The notes beneath the pieces were generated by a model. That model worked only from the letters and a program-made list of their open reading frames with translations. It was not told where the DNA came from and ran no database searches. A stretch of DNA of 64,000 nucleotides from Chitinophagales bacterium (GTDB lineage Bacteria > Bacteroidota > Bacteroidia > Chitinophagales > Chitinophagaceae), in contig JAURJU010000076.1 in assembly GCA_030832085.1 (NCBI GenBank), positions 1 through 64,000 of the forward strand, written 5' to 3'. Below, piece by piece: positions 61,930 through 64,000 of the stretch (position 1 is its first letter; every line of letters starts with the position of its first letter). Both the position numbers and the translations under genes were made by a program.

Positions 61930-63216
61930 ATGAAGAAAGCACTGTTAATGTTGCTTTTCATTTCAATTGTTGGAGTACCGGCTTTTTCCCAACGCCAGCC
62001 TGATAAGGTGTTTCAATCTTCCATCAAAACCATCAAGCTGACAAGATTTGGAGATCCTGTTTCTTATCCAGTCATCAACCTCAATTCCCCAGACCTTTTG
62101 GAGCTGCACTTTGATGACATGGCGGGTGGGGTTAAAAATTACTTCTACACTTTTGTATTGTGCAATGCAGACTGGACGCCTGCTCAGCTGAGTTATTTCG
62201 ATTATGTAAAAGGATATACACAGGTAAGGATTTCAACCTACCGCAATTCTTCCATCTCCTTTACACGGTATACCCATTACCAGGCAAATCTTCCAGACAA
62301 AAATTGCATCCCCACCAAATCCGGAAATTACCTTCTGAAAGTTTTTCTGAATGGAGATACCAGCAAGTTGGCTTTTACAAAACGTTTTCTGGTGGTGAAC
62401 CAAAGCATCAGCATGGCTGCACAGGTTTTGCAACCTTTTAGCCAGCAATATTACATGACCCATCATCGTTTACAAGTGCAATTGGATACCAAAAACCTGG
62501 ATATCCGATATCCTCAGCAACAGGTAAAGGTTCAAATCCTGCAAAACTACCGTTGGGACAACCAATTGGTGTTGACTTCTCCAACCTTCGTCAAACAAGA
62601 CATGCTCCAGTACAGCAATGAAAATGAAATGGTCATGGCGGCAGGAAAGGAATTCCGATGGCTGAACCTGAGGAGCTTCAGGTTGTTGGGCGACCGTGTG
62701 AGAAGGCAGGAAAATACAGACAGCAGTTTCAGTCTTTTTGTGAAAGAGGATCAGCCAAGATTGCCCCGGCAGTATTTTTTTTACAGGGACATCAACGGAC
62801 TCTCCATCAATGAAACCATTGAGAACATCAACCCTATGTGGAATGCTGATTACGCCAAAGTTCATTTTACCTATATACCACCCGGTGGGCTTGCTTTAAG
62901 AAACGGTGATTTGGTCATCGTAGGAGAGTTGTCCAATCAAGGGAAAGACCCTTCCGCTACAATGATTTATAACCCTGAGACAGGACGATATGAAACCAGC
63001 ATGATCCTGAAGCAAGGGTATTATGATTACCAATATGCCATCAGGGAAAGGGTCGAGGGAAAGGAAAAGATCAGCGCTACTCCAACAGAAAATGATGCGT
63101 GGGAAACCGAAAATGCCTACATGATTTTGGTTTATTTCAGACCACTCGGAGGACGCTATGACGAACTGATTGGAATCAGGCAATTCAACAGCCAATTCAA
63201 TCGGTCACTTCGATAA
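61930..63216 (+). CDS. DUF5103 / type IX secretion plug-domain protein
   Basis: 428 residues with a signal peptide (residues 1-20, ending FSQ). The family blocks IKTIKLTRFGDPVSYPVINL, LELHFDDMAGGVKNYFYTF and MTHHRLQVQLDT are those of DUF5103, annotated as the T9SS plug domain because a relative caps the Sov/SprA translocon channel. Together with porQ it supports an active type IX system. It is followed by the SRP RNA gene. Confidence 0.85.
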   Translation: MKKALLMLLFISIVGVPAFSQRQPDKVFQSSIKTIKLTRFGDPVSYPVINLNSPDLLELHFDDMAGGVKNYFYTFVLCNADWTPAQLSYFDYVKGYTQVRISTYRNSSISFTRYTHYQANLPDKNCIPTKSGNYLLKVFLNGDTSKLAFTKRFLVVNQSISMAAQVLQPFSQQYYMTHHRLQVQLDTKNLDIRYPQQQVKVQILQNYRWDNQLVLTSPTFVKQDMLQYSNENEMVMAAGKEFRWLNLRSFRLLGDRVRRQENTDSSFSLFVKEDQPRLPRQYFFYRDINGLSINETIENINPMWNADYAKVHFTYIPPGGLALRNGDLVIVGELSNQGKDPSATMIYNPETGRYETSMILKQGYYDYQYAIRERVEGKEKISATPTENDAWETENAYMILVYFRPLGGRYDELIGIRQFNSQFNRSLR

Positions 63217-63222
63217 AAGTCG

Positions 63223-63230
63223 TATATTTG
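63223..63230 (+). promoter_or_regulatory. -7 box of ffs
   Basis: TATATTTG, exact match, four to five bases before the first paired base of the SRP RNA, consistent with transcription starting at the RNA's mature 5' end. Confidence 0.65.
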
Positions 63231-63233
63231 CAC

Positions 63234-63335
63234 CGGCAGGTCTTACACGACCAGCTCCTGCTGACTCCCCCAGGACCGGAAGGTAGCAAGGGTAGGTGGT
63301 TGAGCGGTGCGATGTAATCAACCTGCCATTTTTTT
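63234..63335 (+). ncRNA. ffs: Signal recognition particle RNA, small bacterial type (4.5S)
   Basis: About 95-100 nt hairpin RNA that with Ffh targets nascent membrane proteins. GGCAGGT (63235-63241) pairs with ACCTGCC (63321-63327) to close the stem. The conserved apical domain is present: CAGGACCGGAAGGTAGCAAG (63271-63290), with the GGAA tetraloop and the asymmetric internal loop that binds Ffh. A T-run (63330-63336) terminates it. The exact 3' end is approximate. Confidence 0.93.
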
Positions 63336-63395
63336 TACGCTTCATTCGGCAACTGGATGCATCCTTTCATTATCTTGCCGTTTCAAATACAACAC

Positions 63396-64000
63396 ATGAA
63401 ATTTTTTGTCGATACCGCAAACCTCTCTCACATCAAGGAAGCTGCTGATCTTGGAATCCTGGATGGTGTCACAACCAATCCATCATTGATGGCCAAAGAA
63501 GGCATCAAGGGCAATGAGAACATCCTCAAGCACTATGCCGACATATGTGCATTGGTGGATGGGGATGTGAGTGCGGAGGTATTGTCTACGGATTTTGAAT
63601 CCATGGTTGCAGAAGGAAAGGCCCTGGCTGCCATTCATCCAAATATTGTGGTCAAAGTTCCCATGATCAAGGATGGTATCAAAGCCATCAAATGGTTCAC
63701 CGACAATGGCATCAGGACCAACTGTACATTGGTCTTTTCAGCAGGCCAGGCCATTCTTGCTGCCAAGGCCGGTGCATCCTATGTGTCACCATTCCTGGGT
63801 CGTATCGATGACAGCAGCTGGGATGGTGTTCAGTTGATTGAGCAGTTGGCCCATATTTTCATGGTGCAGGGATTTGAAACAGAAATTCTTGCTGCATCCA
63901 TAAGAAATCCACTGCACATTGTGCGTGCTGCTGAGGCTGGTGCACACATCTGTACTTGCCCATTGAGCTCCATACTTGGATTGTTGAAGCATCCCTTGAC
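63396..64000 (+). CDS. Transaldolase (FSA/TalC type), partial at window end
   Basis: The gene starts at the ATG at 63396 and is cut by the window edge after 201 codons; the full family length is about 215-220. [23 protein letters not shown] and the Schiff-base lysine Lys87 in IVVKVPM identify the small fructose-6-phosphate aldolase/transaldolase family of the pentose phosphate pathway. A later [15 protein letters not shown] block matches too. Whether it acts as transaldolase or aldolase is not decidable here. A TATCTTG at 63371 may be its -7 box. Confidence 0.92.
   Translation, partial: MKFFVDTANLSHIKEAADLGILDGVTTNPSLMAKEGIKGNENILKHYADICALVDGDVSAEVLSTDFESMVAEGKALAAIHPNIVVKVPMIKDGIKAIKWFTDNGIRTNCTLVFSAGQAILAAKAGASYVSPFLGRIDDSSWDGVQLIEQLAHIFMVQGFETEILAASIRNPLHIVRAAEAGAHICTCPLSSILGLLKHPL

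Noticed and set aside
1-64000. tRNA, CRISPR, insertion sequences, prophage or integrated islands
   Set aside because: No tRNA-like cloverleaf in any gap, no direct-repeat arrays, no transposases; XerD has the chromosomal enzyme's residues and context.

Overview
The window is chromosomal DNA from a member of the Bacteroidota, most likely a Chitinophagaceae-like (Chitinophagia) relative. This is inferred from several things together: type IX secretion proteins (PorQ, and a DUF5103 plug-domain protein), a lipidated TamL, the Bacteroidota-restricted families DUF5683, DUF6580 and DUF4369-TlpA, KDO/lipid A genes, and a recurrent Bacteroidota sigma-A -7 box (TAnnTTTG) in front of transcription units. 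Shine-Dalgarno-like sites are rare. Coding density is very high: no gap between genes reaches 300 bp. I see no prophage, insertion sequence, CRISPR array, tRNA or rRNA.

Layout. 1-3.4 kb: distal end of the ribosomal alpha operon (rpsM, rpsK, rpsD, rpoA, rplQ) closed by a strong terminator. 3.4-12.6 kb: carA, aroQ, a large beta-propeller secreted protein, a MORN-like protein, aconitase, a PspC-like peptide, kdsA and a threonine-dehydrogenase-like SDR. 12.6-16.6 kb (minus): parA-parB-DUF5683-dapB-rrf2-fRMsr, apparently one operon. 16.7-25.5 kb: FMN reductase, membrane phosphoesterase, two beta-barrel proteins, lon, porQ, an M42 peptidase and a lipoprotein. 25.5-30 kb: a LuxE-like adenylate-forming protein, a 55-residue membrane protein, surE-membrane protein-lpxB, and an XRE repressor with a LexA-like autoprotease domain. 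30-36.8 kb: topoisomerase IV subunits flanking a DUF1835 protein, then accD and smpB. 36.8-47.3 kb: a complete trpEGDCFBA operon, preceded by what looks like a leader-peptide attenuator and running straight into hisH-hisA-hisF-hisIE and a thioredoxin-like protein. 47.3-56.9 kb: yraN, manA, DUF6580, rnhA, pyk, pfkA, a CrtA-like protein, dcd, a phosphopantetheinyl transferase, DUF2911, DUF3817 and xerD. 57-64 kb: a cysteine-cluster protein, tamL, a SpoU-type rRNA methyltransferase, a LolC/E-like permease, the DUF5103 protein, the SRP RNA gene ffs and a transaldolase cut off by the window edge.

Functionally this is a housekeeping region: translation and transcription, amino acid synthesis (Trp complete, His partial, Lys via dapB, shikimate via aroQ), glycolysis (pfkA, pyk), chromosome segregation and topology (parAB, topoisomerase IV, xerD), and envelope biogenesis (kdsA, lpxB, tamL, LolC-like, T9SS). 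The most interesting signals are regulatory RNA structures and promoter architecture rather than an exotic gene cluster: (i) a trp attenuator with a 17-residue, single-Trp leader peptide; (ii) mutually overlapping stems, possibly a pseudoknot, directly before rpsD (S4); (iii) several -7 boxes lying only about 4 nt before the start codon, implying leaderless mRNAs.
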